DNA from: Deltaproteobacteria bacterium RIFOXYA12_FULL_61_11
GTDB taxonomy: Bacteria > Bdellovibrionota_F > JAHFAK01 > YA12-FULL-61-11
DNA: 32,435 nt
Assembly (NCBI GenBank): GCA_001799195.1
Contig: MGSU01000161.1
Location: 6,706 to 39,140, forward strand
Reading direction: 5' to 3'
The notes beneath the pieces were generated by a model. The model worked only from the letters and a program-made list of their open reading frames with translations, was not told the origin of the DNA and made no database searches. Of the stretch, positions 1-7,998 are shown piece after piece. Made by a program: the position numbers and the translations under genes. Within the stretch, counting starts at the first letter, position 1. Every line of letters begins with the position of its first letter.

Positions 1-19
1 GGGATGAACGGCGAGCCAT

Positions 20-48
20 GTAAGGGCGAGGAGGTGCCTCTCCCTTAC
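20..48. repeat. Imperfect hairpin at left edge
   Basis: GTAAGGG at 20-26 pairs with CCCTTAC at 42-48. GAGG (28-31) and CCTC (37-40) extend the stem around a five-base loop. No T-tract follows, so a REP-like or intron-derived structure is as likely as a terminator. Nothing else is recognisable in the first 80 bases. Confidence 0.35.
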
Positions 49-83
49 CAATCGGTCACAATCGCGTCATCCATGCTAACCCA

Positions 84-319
84 AAAAAACCAAGTTGGAC
101 TTTCTTCCTACTAGGCGTGAACCAGATCACCGTCATGGAGTTGCAGGTCACGAGGTACCCGGGTGTTGGTGATTATACTCATGGTCGGAGCACCTCAGCA
201 CAATGCGAGCCAGAAGTGGGTTTATTTATATACTTGCAAATACAACTTATTACTTTTCACAAACCATAGGCATTCGATGGGTGTTCGAAAAGGCGATTCG
301 GAGGATTGAAGTCCAACTT
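84..319. repeat. Miniature element derived from the RAYT-like transposon
   Basis: The element begins with AAAAAACCAAGTTGGACTT (84-102, identical to 1747-1765) and ends with GAAGTCCAACTT (308-319), so AAGTTGGACTT (92-102) and AAGTCCAACTT (309-319) are exact inverted ends. Its inner part, 112-319, aligns without gaps to 2885-3092 with about six mismatches in 208 positions (hand count). That shared part contains the upstream region and first 24 codons of the transposase at 2206-2955. The arrangement looks like an internally deleted, non-autonomous copy of the larger unit. Just to the right, a 12-base direct repeat (GGGTTAAGTCTT) lies at 321-332 and 340-351. No gene other than the fragment is seen in 1-446. 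Confidence 0.7.
112..182 (-). pseudogene. 5' fragment of RAYT-like transposase gene
   Basis: Read on the reverse strand from the ATG at 182-180, this encodes M-S-I-I-T-N-T-R-V-P-R and continues to about residue 24. It matches the N-terminus of the transposase starting at 2955 with only M3I changed. After the His-Ala at the end of the match, two in-frame TAG codons follow immediately and the homology stops. It is a truncated remnant without the HUH motif or catalytic tyrosine and cannot encode a working enzyme. Confidence 0.75.
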
Positions 320-446
320 TGGGTTAAGTCTTTTAACTTGGGTTAAGTCTTGGAGGCTTCGGCACAGATTCTCTCTAGGTTTCTATGGTATCGTCAGCTC
401 GGGAAAATTGTAGGACAAGCTTCTCGGTATCAGGGGGCTCCCGACG

Positions 447-1613
447 ATGCATCTACACCCGACTGAAAGCCTGTGCTGTTTTGTGGTTCTCGTCTGTCTT
501 TCCTGTACGTTGCACGACATCGAGGTCACTGATGCTGCCGCGGAAGATTCTACGACCAGCCAGGCCACTACAGGTTCGAACCACCAGGACAACGCAGAAA
601 CGTCAGAAGAGCGTCCTGGTTTGGACTCTAACCCCGAGGATGCCACCCTTGCCACCAACGACGGAAACGATCCCGGGTCGGGTACAGCCTCATCGTTGTC
701 GGATGGGGTGAACGACGGTTGGATCGGCGGGTCGTGTCACAGCGACGAGGACTGTCGATACCAAGGTGGTTTTTGCCTGACTGAGGTGGACGGATTTCCC
801 GGCGGGACCTGCAGCCTCGCTTGTGAGTCGCAATGTCCATCACCCGCTGCACCCACGCATACGAGTTCCGGTTGCATCGCCATCGACAAGGTCTCGTCAC
901 GGGAAGGGAGTTCTTGCATTGCCAGTTGCGACCCCTCCGCTGACGAGAGCGGGTGCCGGCCCGGGTATCGCTGCACGCGCCGACTGCTCTTCCAATACAC
1001 CAGTCGCAGCATCGACGTCTGTCTCCCCGACGACGTCGCCCACGATCAGGAGCCGTTGGTAGCATGGGTCGCCGAGGCGAGTGGTTGTCTCGCTCACCTG
1101 GCGACGTTAGACCTCCCTATCGAATCGACAGAGCATACTGCCTCAAACCCCGCATGTGCCATCGAATACCCCGTGCTTTTTCCTGCGATCCTGAACGGCT
1201 TCACCTTCTTCAACAGCGCCGGCCAGGCGACTCCCTTGAAGATCTCGTGTCGCATGGCGGTCGCCTTGATGCGCATGATCGATGTGATGCACGACCTGGG
1301 GTTGGATAACCTGACCCACCTCGGGGTCTACAATTGCAAGGTGAGTGCAGATGGAAAACCAAGCCGTCACGGCATGGGCAATGCGATCGATGTCGCGAAA
1401 TTCCACGGAACCGACGGGACGACTTACACAATCTATCAGTACTATTTCCAAAATACCGACGTGGGCCGGATGCTGCGAAATATTGCCGAGCAACTCCACC
1501 AGCACAAAGTCTTCAACCAGGTGCTCACCCCCGAATACAACGAACAGCATGCAAACCATTTTCACCTCGACCTCACCTGGCCGGAGTACCCCAATGAATG
1601 GAACAAGCATTGA
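447..1613 (+). CDS. Extensin-like/M15-type peptidase-fold lipoprotein
   Basis: A 388-residue predicted secreted lipoprotein. A hydrophobic N-terminus ends at a Leu-Ser-Cys site (Cys20), followed by a Thr/Asp/Asn-rich linker (about 25-90). A cysteine-rich module (about 95-205) has closely spaced cysteines like those common in surface lipoproteins of myxobacteria and relatives. The C-terminal half (about 220-388) matches the Extensin-like C-terminal family, related to LAS/M15 D-Ala-D-Ala carboxypeptidases: S-R-H-G-M-G-N-A-I-D gives His308 and Asp315, and N-H-F-H-L-D gives His371 and His373, the expected zinc ligands. The likely role is peptidoglycan or wall-peptide hydrolysis or binding outside the cytoplasm; activity is inferred. 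AGGGGG lies nine bases before the ATG. It stands alone, with transposon-derived repeats on both sides. Confidence 0.8.
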   Translation: MHLHPTESLCCFVVLVCLSCTLHDIEVTDAAAEDSTTSQATTGSNHQDNAETSEERPGLDSNPEDATLATNDGNDPGSGTASSLSDGVNDGWIGGSCHSDEDCRYQGGFCLTEVDGFPGGTCSLACESQCPSPAAPTHTSSGCIAIDKVSSREGSSCIASCDPSADESGCRPGYRCTRRLLFQYTSRSIDVCLPDDVAHDQEPLVAWVAEASGCLAHLATLDLPIESTEHTASNPACAIEYPVLFPAILNGFTFFNSAGQATPLKISCRMAVALMRMIDVMHDLGLDNLTHLGVYNCKVSADGKPSRHGMGNAIDVAKFHGTDGTTYTIYQYYFQNTDVGRMLRNIAEQLHQHKVFNQVLTPEYNEQHANHFHLDLTWPEYPNEWNKH

Positions 1614-2021
1614 GGTACATACAACCAAAAACCAAAACTTTGTTTTGCTTTGGTTCGCCATTCCTACCTAGGGTGTGAACCTGACGACCCACGAAGTTGA
1701 GCAACCAGTCTGCGGTGATGTCAGGTTGTTTGCTTACTTCTGCATGAAAAAACCAAGTTGGACTTGGATCCGAGATCGGGTCCGGCAACCGACCTATTCC
1801 TTGTGCCGGATTCTCGTTGTGCGGGGCCAACCCAGGTTCACAGTTGGTCGCTTCACCAGGTTGAAAGTCCGGGGCATCACCACTCGGAACACTGAGGTCG
1901 ACGGAATCGGACTTGTATACCGGCAAGGGTACCATCGGGTTGACTCAGCAACAAGCGTTAGCTTGAAATCCAACGTGGGTTATTGTGTTCAATGATTCAT
2001 GAAAGTCGATAACATTTTATG
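1614..2021. other. Gene-free strip holding repeats
   Basis: This region has no convincing gene. AACCTGAC at 1678-1685 and GTCAGGTT at 1720-1727 form an 8-base inverted repeat with a 34-base loop. A weak A/T-rich hairpin (CAAAAC-TTT-GTTTTG, 1633-1647) follows the lipoprotein gene and might act as a poor terminator. The rest is repeat element 1747-1975. Reading frames spanning the strip show no recognisable family. Confidence 0.5.
1747..1975. repeat. Miniature repeat element, second copy
   Basis: The left end AAAAAACCAAGTTGGACTT (1747-1765) is identical to 84-102. The right 64 bases (1912-1975) match 3126-3189 with three differences and end in TTGAAATCCAAC, a decayed form of the TTGAAGTCCAAC terminus of the other units. 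Its length (about 229 bases) is close to that of the 84-319 element, but its interior is different. It carries no gene and lies between the lipoprotein gene and the transposase unit. Confidence 0.6.
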
Positions 2022-3092
2022 AAGTTGGACTTTGTACGGACTTTGTACTGCCAATACCCTTCCACCTATGCCATCATGCACGTCAAACCTGCATGACCAC
2101 GTTACATGCTATTGGGGGATGATCGTGGTTATCCACACACTCTCGCCTCGCGGGCGCACCTCTCCCGTCCTCGCGCGGCGCTGAAAAGACGGCCGAGATA
2201 CTGGCTCAGTCTTTTTGCGACGCGTCGGAAGCAGCAAGTTTCCGGGCAGCGTAAAGCTCCCGGTTATAGGCTAGGACCTGCGACAAGAGCTGCTCGGTAC
2301 GCGAGAGACAGTACTGTGCGGATCCGAAGAAATACCGTGGTCCTGCCAGGATTTCCTCGTCTTGAACCTTGCCTTCCAAGCGCTTGGCTTCGACCAACTT
2401 GCAATAGGCTGCGGCGCGCTCGGCGTCGGTCTCGCCCAGCCCCAGCCACGCTTCCGAGGTATCGAGGCGCTCGTCCTTCTCGATCCCCGCATAGTGCCGA
2501 TAACCGCTGAAGGGATAGGCCTCCGGCCGGGTCCTCTCCGGGCAGTGCCAGCGATTGAGCGCGAGATAGGCCTGTAGGTTCAGGACGGCATGCTCTTGCT
2601 CCTCGACCACCTGAGCCTTAACCCGCAGTTCCACGACCGATCCGGTACGTCCCATCTCACGGTTGATCTGCTTGGCGAAAGACGTATGCACGCTCTGAAA
2701 AAACCTTGAGAACTCACTCACCGTGCGAATGCGGAGGAGGAGATGGAAATGGTTATCCATCAGGCAGTGATCTATCAGACTGATACCATAGCTCTTTTTA
2801 TTCTCTGCCAACAGGTTCAGGTACAGTTCTTTGAACGCCGGGTTGCCCAGTAGGTACTGGCGGGCGTGGTCGGTACACTGCCAATAGGCGTGGACCAGAT
2901 CACCGTCATGGAGTTGCAGGTCACGAGGTACCCGGGTGTTGGTGATCATGCTCATGGTCGGAGCACCTCAGCACAATGCGAGCCAGAAGTGGGTTTATTT
3001 ATATACTTGCAAATACAACTTATTACATTTCACAGACCATAGGCATTCGAGGGGTGTTCGAAAAGGCGATTCGGAGGATTGAAGTCCAACTT
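2022..3092 (-). mobile_element. RAYT-like transposase unit with short inverted ends
   Basis: AAGTTGGACTT at 2022-2032 and its exact reverse complement AAGTCCAACTT at 3082-3092 bracket a single transposase gene. The right 208 bases are duplicated at 112-319. Y1/RAYT enzymes normally act on hairpin ends rather than classical inverted repeats, so these termini may be the arms of subterminal palindromes (TCCAACTTGGA at 3085-3095 is itself a near-perfect palindrome). The exact boundaries are inferred from the repeat copies. Confidence 0.55.
2206..2955 (-). CDS. REP-associated tyrosine transposase-like protein (Y1_Tnp, HUH)
   Basis: A 249-residue protein of the IS200/REP-associated tyrosine transposase superfamily, single-strand DNA nucleases that cut and join hairpin-bearing DNA. 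The HUH metal motif is His69-Phe70-His71 in D-N-H-F-H-L-L-L. The likely catalytic tyrosine is Tyr130 in N-L-Q-A-Y-L-A-L-N, followed by the P-x-x-Y-x-x-S-x-Y segment typical of the family (about 144-155). The length fits RAYTs, which are longer than the roughly 150-residue IS200 TnpA. GAGGTG precedes the ATG by about ten bases. The gene looks intact. Partial copies of its 5' end (112-182) and of codons 122-143 (4862-4924) lie nearby, so the family has been active here. Confidence 0.85.
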   Translation of the reverse strand: MSMITNTRVPRDLQLHDGDLVHAYWQCTDHARQYLLGNPAFKELYLNLLAENKKSYGISLIDHCLMDNHFHLLLRIRTVSEFSRFFQSVHTSFAKQINREMGRTGSVVELRVKAQVVEEQEHAVLNLQAYLALNRWHCPERTRPEAYPFSGYRHYAGIEKDERLDTSEAWLGLGETDAERAAAYCKLVEAKRLEGKVQDEEILAGPRYFFGSAQYCLSRTEQLLSQVLAYNRELYAARKLAASDASQKD

Positions 3093-3125
3093 GGATTCTG
3101 GATTCTTCCTTCAAGAGTGCATCCT

Positions 3126-3189
3126 CTTGTATACCGGCAAGGGTACCATCGGGTTGACTCAGCAACAAGCGTTGGATTGAAGTCCAACG
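3126..3189. repeat. 64-base repeat next to the transposase unit
   Basis: It matches 1912-1975 at all but three positions and ends in GGATTGAAGTCCAACG, the same terminal motif found at 309-319 and 3082-3092. It ends nine bases from the stop codon of the radical SAM gene. Confidence 0.7.
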
Positions 3190-3208
3190 AGGATATTATT
3201 ATTCCTCG
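3188..3208 (-). repeat. Small hairpin over the radical SAM stop codon
   Basis: CGAGGA (3188-3193) pairs with TCCTCG (3203-3208) around an A/T-only loop that contains the TAA stop of the radical SAM gene. There is no downstream T-tract, so terminator function is doubtful. Confidence 0.3.
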
Positions 3209-4776
3209 AGTTCTCGAAACAAGGCCTCCCTGAGGGTTTTCGTAGTCCTGTTGTGCATGCTGCCCGATTTTCTCCAGGTATACCGAGCTAGGAACGACAA
3301 ACCTCTCGAGATTGTCGTCCTCACCGGCAGCATCCCTGAATTCGTCTCAGGATTCAGCAGTGGCCATGCCTGCCGTGCCAGGAAGGTATCGAGCGAGACA
3401 AGGGCATTGGACAGAGTGCCGGCATTACACCGCCGCTTCTCATCAAAATATTCATTCGCTAACCGTACAACAATCCTCAACTTCTCGAAGGGTATGCTCG
3501 TGAGGTTGAGAATGCCCTCGTCCCCATCGCCTGTGTTTACCATGATTTCATAGAACTCACGGTCACTGCGGATGAGTCCTCGCTTCTTGGCATACGCATA
3601 CAGAGTGGTGCCGGGATAGGGTGTGGTGAGGAAAAAGCGGAAGAGGCCATTCCCTTCTGCGTGTCGCTCGGCCAACTCGATGGTTTGTCTGATGTCGTCG
3701 AAGGTCTCCTGGGGCTGACCAATCTGCATGGTAACACTTGGAATTATTCCATAATGTTGTACCTTTTCCAGACCCCGGTCAATCATTGCTACGGTGATGT
3801 CTTTCTGCATGGCGTCGAGAATGCGTTGGCTCCCGGATTCCATCCCGAGGCGAAGCACCCTACAATGGGTATCCCTCAACGCCTCCAATATCTCATCGTC
3901 GGCAATGCAATCGAAGCGCGCGCTGAGGCTGTAAGAAGTGCGATGCTCTCTTTGCTTCAGCAAGCGGAGGAAGGCGAGAGTCCTGGATCTGTCGACCAAG
4001 AACAAGCTGTCGGTATAGACGATGAACGTAGGATAATAGCGCTGCACGAGGGAGAACGTTTCTTCGACCACCTCCTCGATGGGCCGCGTCCTGAACGGAC
4101 TCGAGTGGTAACAGAAGGTACAGCGATGGGGACAACCTCTCGAACCGAGTACCCACAACGTTCTACGCCCGCCGTGATGGTAATGGTCAGCGCTGGATAG
4201 CTGGAGAGCATGGAGTTGTTGGAGCTGAAAAACATCATAGTCGATCGGAGGGAACTTCGCGAGGTCCTCGATGCGAGGTCCAGGTCCAGTCTGAACAATG
4301 TTGCCAGCTCTTGGAAAGGCAATACCGGGAATAGTGTGGAAGGAGGCCCCCTGTCTCTTCGCCTCGAGGATCTTCTCGAGGATCAGTTCGCCTTCACCCC
4401 TGACGGCAAGGTCTGCTCCAGTGACCTGCAAGGCCAATTCGATACAGGGTGTTACCCCCTGGCCCCCGATCACAATGAGCGATGAGAGACCCTGTTCCTT
4501 TTTCAGTGCGCTGATATACTCCGCGGCGAGGGGCAAATGGACGAACAAAGCGCTGAAACCGATCACAAGTGGCTGCAACTCGCGTAGAGCATTGACGGTT
4601 TGCAGTATCGTCCATTGATGAAAACCAGGGTGGAGTACCCTGACCGTGTAGCCCTGCTGGCTGAGATAGGCGTGTAAATAGGCAAGGTTGAAGGGAAAAG
4701 AGTACGGATAGCTGAAGGGAACGTAATTGACGAGTACCAAGTCCGGGGCATCGCATGCGGGAGGTAGAACAGTCAT
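3199..4776 (-). CDS. B12-binding-domain radical SAM protein
   Basis: A 525-residue cytoplasmic enzyme. Residues 1-145 form a cobalamin-binding-type Rossmann domain, with I-G-G-Q-G near 103-107 and V-R-G-E-G-E at 125-130. The classical D-x-H-x-x-G cobalamin motif is not visible, as in many members of this class. The radical SAM core starts near 205 with the 4Fe-4S triad Cys215-x3-Cys219-x2-Cys222 in G-C-P-H-R-C-T-F-C-Y, and later has G-M-E-S-G-S, typical of Elp3/MiaB-like cores. Such proteins methylate or rearrange unactivated carbons in lipid, cofactor or natural-product pathways; the substrate cannot be told here. The ATG has GAGGTAGA before it. The upstream gene is on the same strand 144 bases away, separated by a transposase remnant, and nothing nearby suggests a pathway. 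Confidence 0.85.
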   Translation of the reverse strand: MTVLPPACDAPDLVLVNYVPFSYPYSFPFNLAYLHAYLSQQGYTVRVLHPGFHQWTILQTVNALRELQPLVIGFSALFVHLPLAAEYISALKKEQGLSSLIVIGGQGVTPCIELALQVTGADLAVRGEGELILEKILEAKRQGASFHTIPGIAFPRAGNIVQTGPGPRIEDLAKFPPIDYDVFQLQQLHALQLSSADHYHHGGRRTLWVLGSRGCPHRCTFCYHSSPFRTRPIEEVVEETFSLVQRYYPTFIVYTDSLFLVDRSRTLAFLRLLKQREHRTSYSLSARFDCIADDEILEALRDTHCRVLRLGMESGSQRILDAMQKDITVAMIDRGLEKVQHYGIIPSVTMQIGQPQETFDDIRQTIELAERHAEGNGLFRFFLTTPYPGTTLYAYAKKRGLIRSDREFYEIMVNTGDGDEGILNLTSIPFEKLRIVVRLANEYFDEKRRCNAGTLSNALVSLDTFLARQAWPLLNPETNSGMLPVRTTISRGLSFLARYTWRKSGSMHNRTTKTLREALFRELEE

Positions 4777-4834
4777 GCTCTACCTCGAACCAGAGCCCAA
4801 CAGTCTACAAAAACGCGCACGGATCTAGGTTCGG

Positions 4835-4855
4835 TCAGAGGGTTCAGAACCCTGA
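4835..4855. repeat. Imperfect palindrome AGGGTTC-A-GAACCCT
   Basis: AGGGTTC and GAACCCT flank a single base (4839-4853), with TCAG/TGA extending the arms imperfectly. It lies in the gap between the radical SAM gene and the secreted-protein gene, beside the RAYT remnant, and may be a hairpin substrate of that family. No T-tract is present. Confidence 0.35.
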
Positions 4856-4861
4856 TACGTC

Positions 4862-4924
4862 CACCGGCCGAGTCCTCTCCCGACAGTGCCTGAGGTTGAG
4901 CGCGAGATAGACCTGCAGGTTCAG
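4862..4924 (-). pseudogene. Internal fragment of RAYT-like transposase
   Basis: These 63 bases align without gaps to 2521-2583 of the transposase gene, with roughly ten mismatches by hand. The reverse strand still reads N-L-Q-V-Y-L-A-L-N, covering the catalytic-tyrosine region. The divergence is far higher than for the 112-319 copy, so this is an older remnant. It abuts and supplies the stop codon of the secreted-protein gene at 4921-5796. Confidence 0.7.
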
Positions 4925-5796
4925 TCAGGGAGTTCGGTTTCTTCGTCAGGAGACGTAAGCAAGGCACGGCAGCCACATCCTTCACCTTTCTTACCGGACC
5001 AGAGCATCGCGGTGTCGAGCACCAGCCGCCGCCTTGCAAGCGAGTATAGATGAGAGAAGCCCAACCGTATGAACTCACTGCGGTACAGGATGCCGGCACC
5101 GTCGACAACCTCGGGCACCATGGCAGAGAAGTCGACCATCAACGAGCTGCCGGGGTAGGTGAAGGTCGCGGTGGCCTCCCCGTTTTCGCTGTCCCGCCTG
5201 ATTGCAAGACCACAAGACCGCTCGGAGGTCCTTTCCATGGCGGCGTTGCGCAGCGAGATGGTGCCGTGATAGTTCCCACGGACCGCTCCCAGGAGGAGTT
5301 GCTCGGTAAAGAACTGTTTCTCCCCGGTGTACATCGCGAGCGGTTTCTCCGCGACCTTACCGGTAGTCAGGTCGATGCGCCGCGCGACCTCGGTTGGACG
5401 GCAGTTCATCGGACCGGCGAAGAACGGCCCTCCCTGGTCATAGCTGACAGGATAGAGGAAGACTGAATAGCGTTGTATCGCACCGCGATGCTCGAAGGCG
5501 TAGGAGAGAATGTGGGCTACGTGGTATTCCGTCTTCCTGTACAGCAGAACTTCTGCCTCGGGAACCTGCACAATAGGTGTCCCAGCGTAGTCCTTGTGTT
5601 TGGGGTTCATCGTGAAACGCAGCTCGCCGCGAAGTGTGACGGTGTCGAAGAAGGCCGAAATCGCCGTGGTTTGGTGACCGGTGGCGTGGGTCGTGTCCCG
5701 GGTACAGCGTGCGAGCTCTAGGAGTTCGGCCTCGCAGGGTGCAGCTACCCAGAGAACGAGGAGGGCCGCGAGTAGGATCGAGCGGGTATGTACCAT
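4921..5796 (-). CDS. Secreted protein of unknown function
   Basis: A 291-residue protein that I do not recognise. It begins with a clear Sec signal peptide (M-V-H-T-R-S, then a Leu/Ala/Val core, then Ala-Pro-Cys-Glu-Ala), with a likely cut near residue 23. The mature part looks like an extracytoplasmic beta-rich domain without membrane segments. A longer frame reaches 5958, but the internal ATG at 5796 has AGGA at good spacing and starts directly at the signal peptide. The TGA stop lies at the junction with the RAYT fragment 4862-4924, so the original C-terminus may have been longer. The FAD oxidoreductase gene lies 110 bases upstream on the same strand. Confidence 0.65.
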   Translation of the reverse strand: MVHTRSILLAALLVLWVAAPCEAELLELARCTRDTTHATGHQTTAISAFFDTVTLRGELRFTMNPKHKDYAGTPIVQVPEAEVLLYRKTEYHVAHILSYAFEHRGAIQRYSVFLYPVSYDQGGPFFAGPMNCRPTEVARRIDLTTGKVAEKPLAMYTGEKQFFTEQLLLGAVRGNYHGTISLRNAAMERTSERSCGLAIRRDSENGEATATFTYPGSSLMVDFSAMVPEVVDGAGILYRSEFIRLGFSHLYSLARRRLVLDTAMLWSGKKGEGCGCRALLTSPDEETELPD

Positions 5797-5906
5797 GGGG
5801 TTTCCTGGTCTCCGGAGAATCGCACTGAGTGCTTCTCGCCGGTACCACAGCGCGGCCAGGAAGGCAAGCCTTGCAGACGTTTCCCAGAATCCAGCGGGCG
5901 AGAGAC

Positions 5907-7244
5907 TCAGCCGGATGCGGCCAAGCGCCGTGCAAGGACCCTCCCCTGCTCCAGGCAATGATCCATGTTGATGTACGAGAACGTCCCGTTCCGTCCGGCT
6001 AGATGGAGTCCCTCGACCTCCGAGAACCTGCGCATGGTCCGTTCCAATTCTTCCCGATACCCCAGATGCAGGACCGGATACCCATGGCCCACCTTCCGCA
6101 ACAGGACCTCATCTACCGTAGCGGAGAAGCCGGGCCTGATACGTTCGAACTGGGGAAGGACCCGAGCCGCGAGCTGTTCGGCCGACATATCCCAAGCCGG
6201 CTCTCCCGGGTCGGCCGTGAGCTCGAAGCACAACGCCGACCTTCCTCGCGGTGCGAGCGCCGGGGTGAAATGGTGGAAATCCGTGACCCGGTTGAAGAGG
6301 ACCTCCCTGTCCTGGTAATAGATCCAATGTTTTTTGAGAACCGCGGTGGTGTCGGCAAGTGCATAGAGGAAGAGGATGCCCCGGTACCGCAACGCGGGCA
6401 TGTGCCGAAACCCGAGCAACGCGGCGAGGGTGGTAAGGGGTAGTGTGCTGATCACCCGGCGAGCTAGGTAGTCGCGTTGGCCGCAACGCACCAGGATACC
6501 CCCGCGGCGTGGCCGGAGGGCGCTGACCCTCGAACCGAGTTCCAGTTCTCCTCCCCGGGCTTGCATGCGCTCCGCGAGGCGCTCGGCAAGCAAACCCATG
6601 CCCCGGGCCGAATACAAGAACTCGGGTTCGTACGGAGAATGGATGGACTGACCGTGCCTCCGCGCCCACCAGGGTGCGAGCATCTTGGCAATCGTATCGA
6701 CGAGTCCCTTCGAGGCTATGCGCTGTTCGGCCCAACTCGCATCGAGCAGGGATGGGTCCACACCCCAGACCTTGGCCGTATACCCACAAAAGAAGGAATC
6801 GTAGAGGCGCCGACCGTAGCGCGAAACGACCCAATCGGCAAAACTGCGCGGCGGGGAACCCGGCCGGAGGCGCGTCCGCAAGAAATCCGCGACCATACGC
6901 GCTGCTTCGACCTTGTCTACCTTGCTCAGGACATCGCGCAGCGAGAGCGGGTAGAGGTACTCGTGGCCTGCATAGGAGAGCGACGTCTGCATATGACAGC
7001 GCAGGAGGTCCTCGCCGAGCAAGTCCGCGGCCTGCTCCAGCAGGGGCAGGCTCTGGGAATGGTAGCGATGGGGGCCGAGATCGAGGTGGAAGCCGCGATG
7101 CTCGAAACTGGCGGCCAAACCGCCGACCCGAGGACCTTCCTCGAGGACCAGGACTTCCTTACCGGCACCGGCCAGTTCCAGTCCGGCCGAAAGCCCGGTC
7201 AACCCCGCTCCGAGCACGATGACCTCGCGGCGTTGTACCGGCAC
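5907..7244 (-). CDS. FAD-dependent amine-oxidase-like oxidoreductase
   Basis: A 445-residue flavoprotein. The N-terminal Rossmann motif is G-A-G-L-T-G (12-17), with Glu35 ending strand 2 (V-L-V-L-E-E) to bind the FAD ribose and R-V-G-G just after. A C-terminal segment (H-L-A-G-R-N ... E-Q-G) closes the FAD site. [10 protein letters not shown] and the downstream A-E-Q-R-I resemble the protoporphyrinogen oxidase and UDP-galactopyranose mutase-like branch often found with glycan genes; the actual substrate is unknown. A longer frame starts at 7304, but the GTG at 7244 has GGAGGT just upstream and begins next to the Rossmann strand. It is divergent from yjbQ. Confidence 0.75.
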   Translation of the reverse strand: MPVQRREVIVLGAGLTGLSAGLELAGAGKEVLVLEEGPRVGGLAASFEHRGFHLDLGPHRYHSQSLPLLEQAADLLGEDLLRCHMQTSLSYAGHEYLYPLSLRDVLSKVDKVEAARMVADFLRTRLRPGSPPRSFADWVVSRYGRRLYDSFFCGYTAKVWGVDPSLLDASWAEQRIASKGLVDTIAKMLAPWWARRHGQSIHSPYEPEFLYSARGMGLLAERLAERMQARGGELELGSRVSALRPRRGGILVRCGQRDYLARRVISTLPLTTLAALLGFRHMPALRYRGILFLYALADTTAVLKKHWIYYQDREVLFNRVTDFHHFTPALAPRGRSALCFELTADPGEPAWDMSAEQLAARVLPQFERIRPGFSATVDEVLLRKVGHGYPVLHLGYREELERTMRRFSEVEGLHLAGRNGTFSYINMDHCLEQGRVLARRLAASG

Positions 7245-7464
7245 AGAACCTCCAGCCCTACCCTCACAGCGTCCGATCATAGCGCCGGACCACCCGCTCG
7301 ACAACCCCTCACCCCGTCCTCCGAGCTTCGACCTATCTTACTACCACCCCTCGCACCGACGCCCTTGCCTCCTGCAGGCGCTGGTACTGACGCATCCGTG
7401 CGCCCAGCACCACCAGGAGAGGGGTAACAATTCCAATTGCCTGCACGCGCAGGGTGAGGTATCG

Positions 7465-7914
7465 ATGGAGCAGTTGCACCATCTCGAGGCACGCATGCGC
7501 AGTTGCACCGAATACCTGACCATCAAAACCCAGACCAGGAGTGAGTTCCGCAACCTCACCCCGGAGATCGAGAAGATCGTGGCCGCGAGCGGGGTCAAGG
7601 AAGGCCTCTGTCTGGTCAACGCCATGCACATCACGGCCAGCGTCTATATTAATGATAACGAGAGCGGTCTGCTCGCAGATTACGAGGACTGGCTCGAACA
7701 GCTCGCACCTCACGCCCCGACCTCCCGCTACCGGCACAATCGCACCGGCGAGGACAACGGCGATGCGCATTTGAAACGGCAAGTGATGGGTCGGGAGGTC
7801 GTGGTTGCGATCACGGCCAGCAAGCTCGACCTCGGCCCCTGGGAACAGATCTTCTATGGCGAGTTCGATGGCCGCCGGCCCAAACGGGTCCTGGTCAAGG
7901 TCCTCGGCGAATGA
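7465..7914 (+). CDS. yjbQ: YjbQ family (UPF0047) secondary thiamine-phosphate synthase-like protein
   Basis: A 149-residue cytoplasmic protein of the YjbQ/UPF0047 family, whose E. coli member has weak thiamine-phosphate synthase activity; the physiological role is unsettled. Family signatures are complete: N-A-M-H-I-T-A-S-V with [11 protein letters not shown], then D-N-G-D-A-H-L-K and the C-terminal [17 protein letters not shown]. The conserved His and Asp/Glu residues of the presumed metal site are present. The ATG at 7465 has GAGGT upstream; the frame stays open to 7219, but that extension has no family match. It is transcribed away from the flavoprotein gene and converges with glpK. Confidence 0.9.
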   Translation: MEQLHHLEARMRSCTEYLTIKTQTRSEFRNLTPEIEKIVAASGVKEGLCLVNAMHITASVYINDNESGLLADYEDWLEQLAPHAPTSRYRHNRTGEDNGDAHLKRQVMGREVVVAITASKLDLGPWEQIFYGEFDGRRPKRVLVKVLGE

Positions 7915-7998
7915 CGCCCCACGGGTAGCCCGCTCCACAGAGAGCGTATTCGTTCCCGCTCGGCCTCTTCCGGACTCTTCACCCCGTCCTCGAGAAGG

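Noticed and set aside
1-60. Possible group II intron 3' end
   Set aside because: The hairpin at 20-48 lacks the conserved domain V sequence, and no reverse transcriptase is in the window.
318-352. Two GGGTTAAGTCTT copies as a possible CRISPR or iteron start
   Set aside because: Only two copies with a seven-base gap; no further repeats or associated genes.
1573-1935. Reverse-strand open frame across the lipoprotein end and repeat
   Set aside because: It runs through the end of a real gene and a repeat element and shows no family match.
5797-5958. N-terminal extension of the secreted-protein frame
   Set aside because: It lacks protein-like features, overlaps the end of the flavoprotein gene, and a signal peptide with Shine-Dalgarno starts at 5796.
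6477-7427. 316-codon plus-strand open frame
   Set aside because: It is antisense to the FAD oxidoreductase, which has an unmistakable Rossmann motif.
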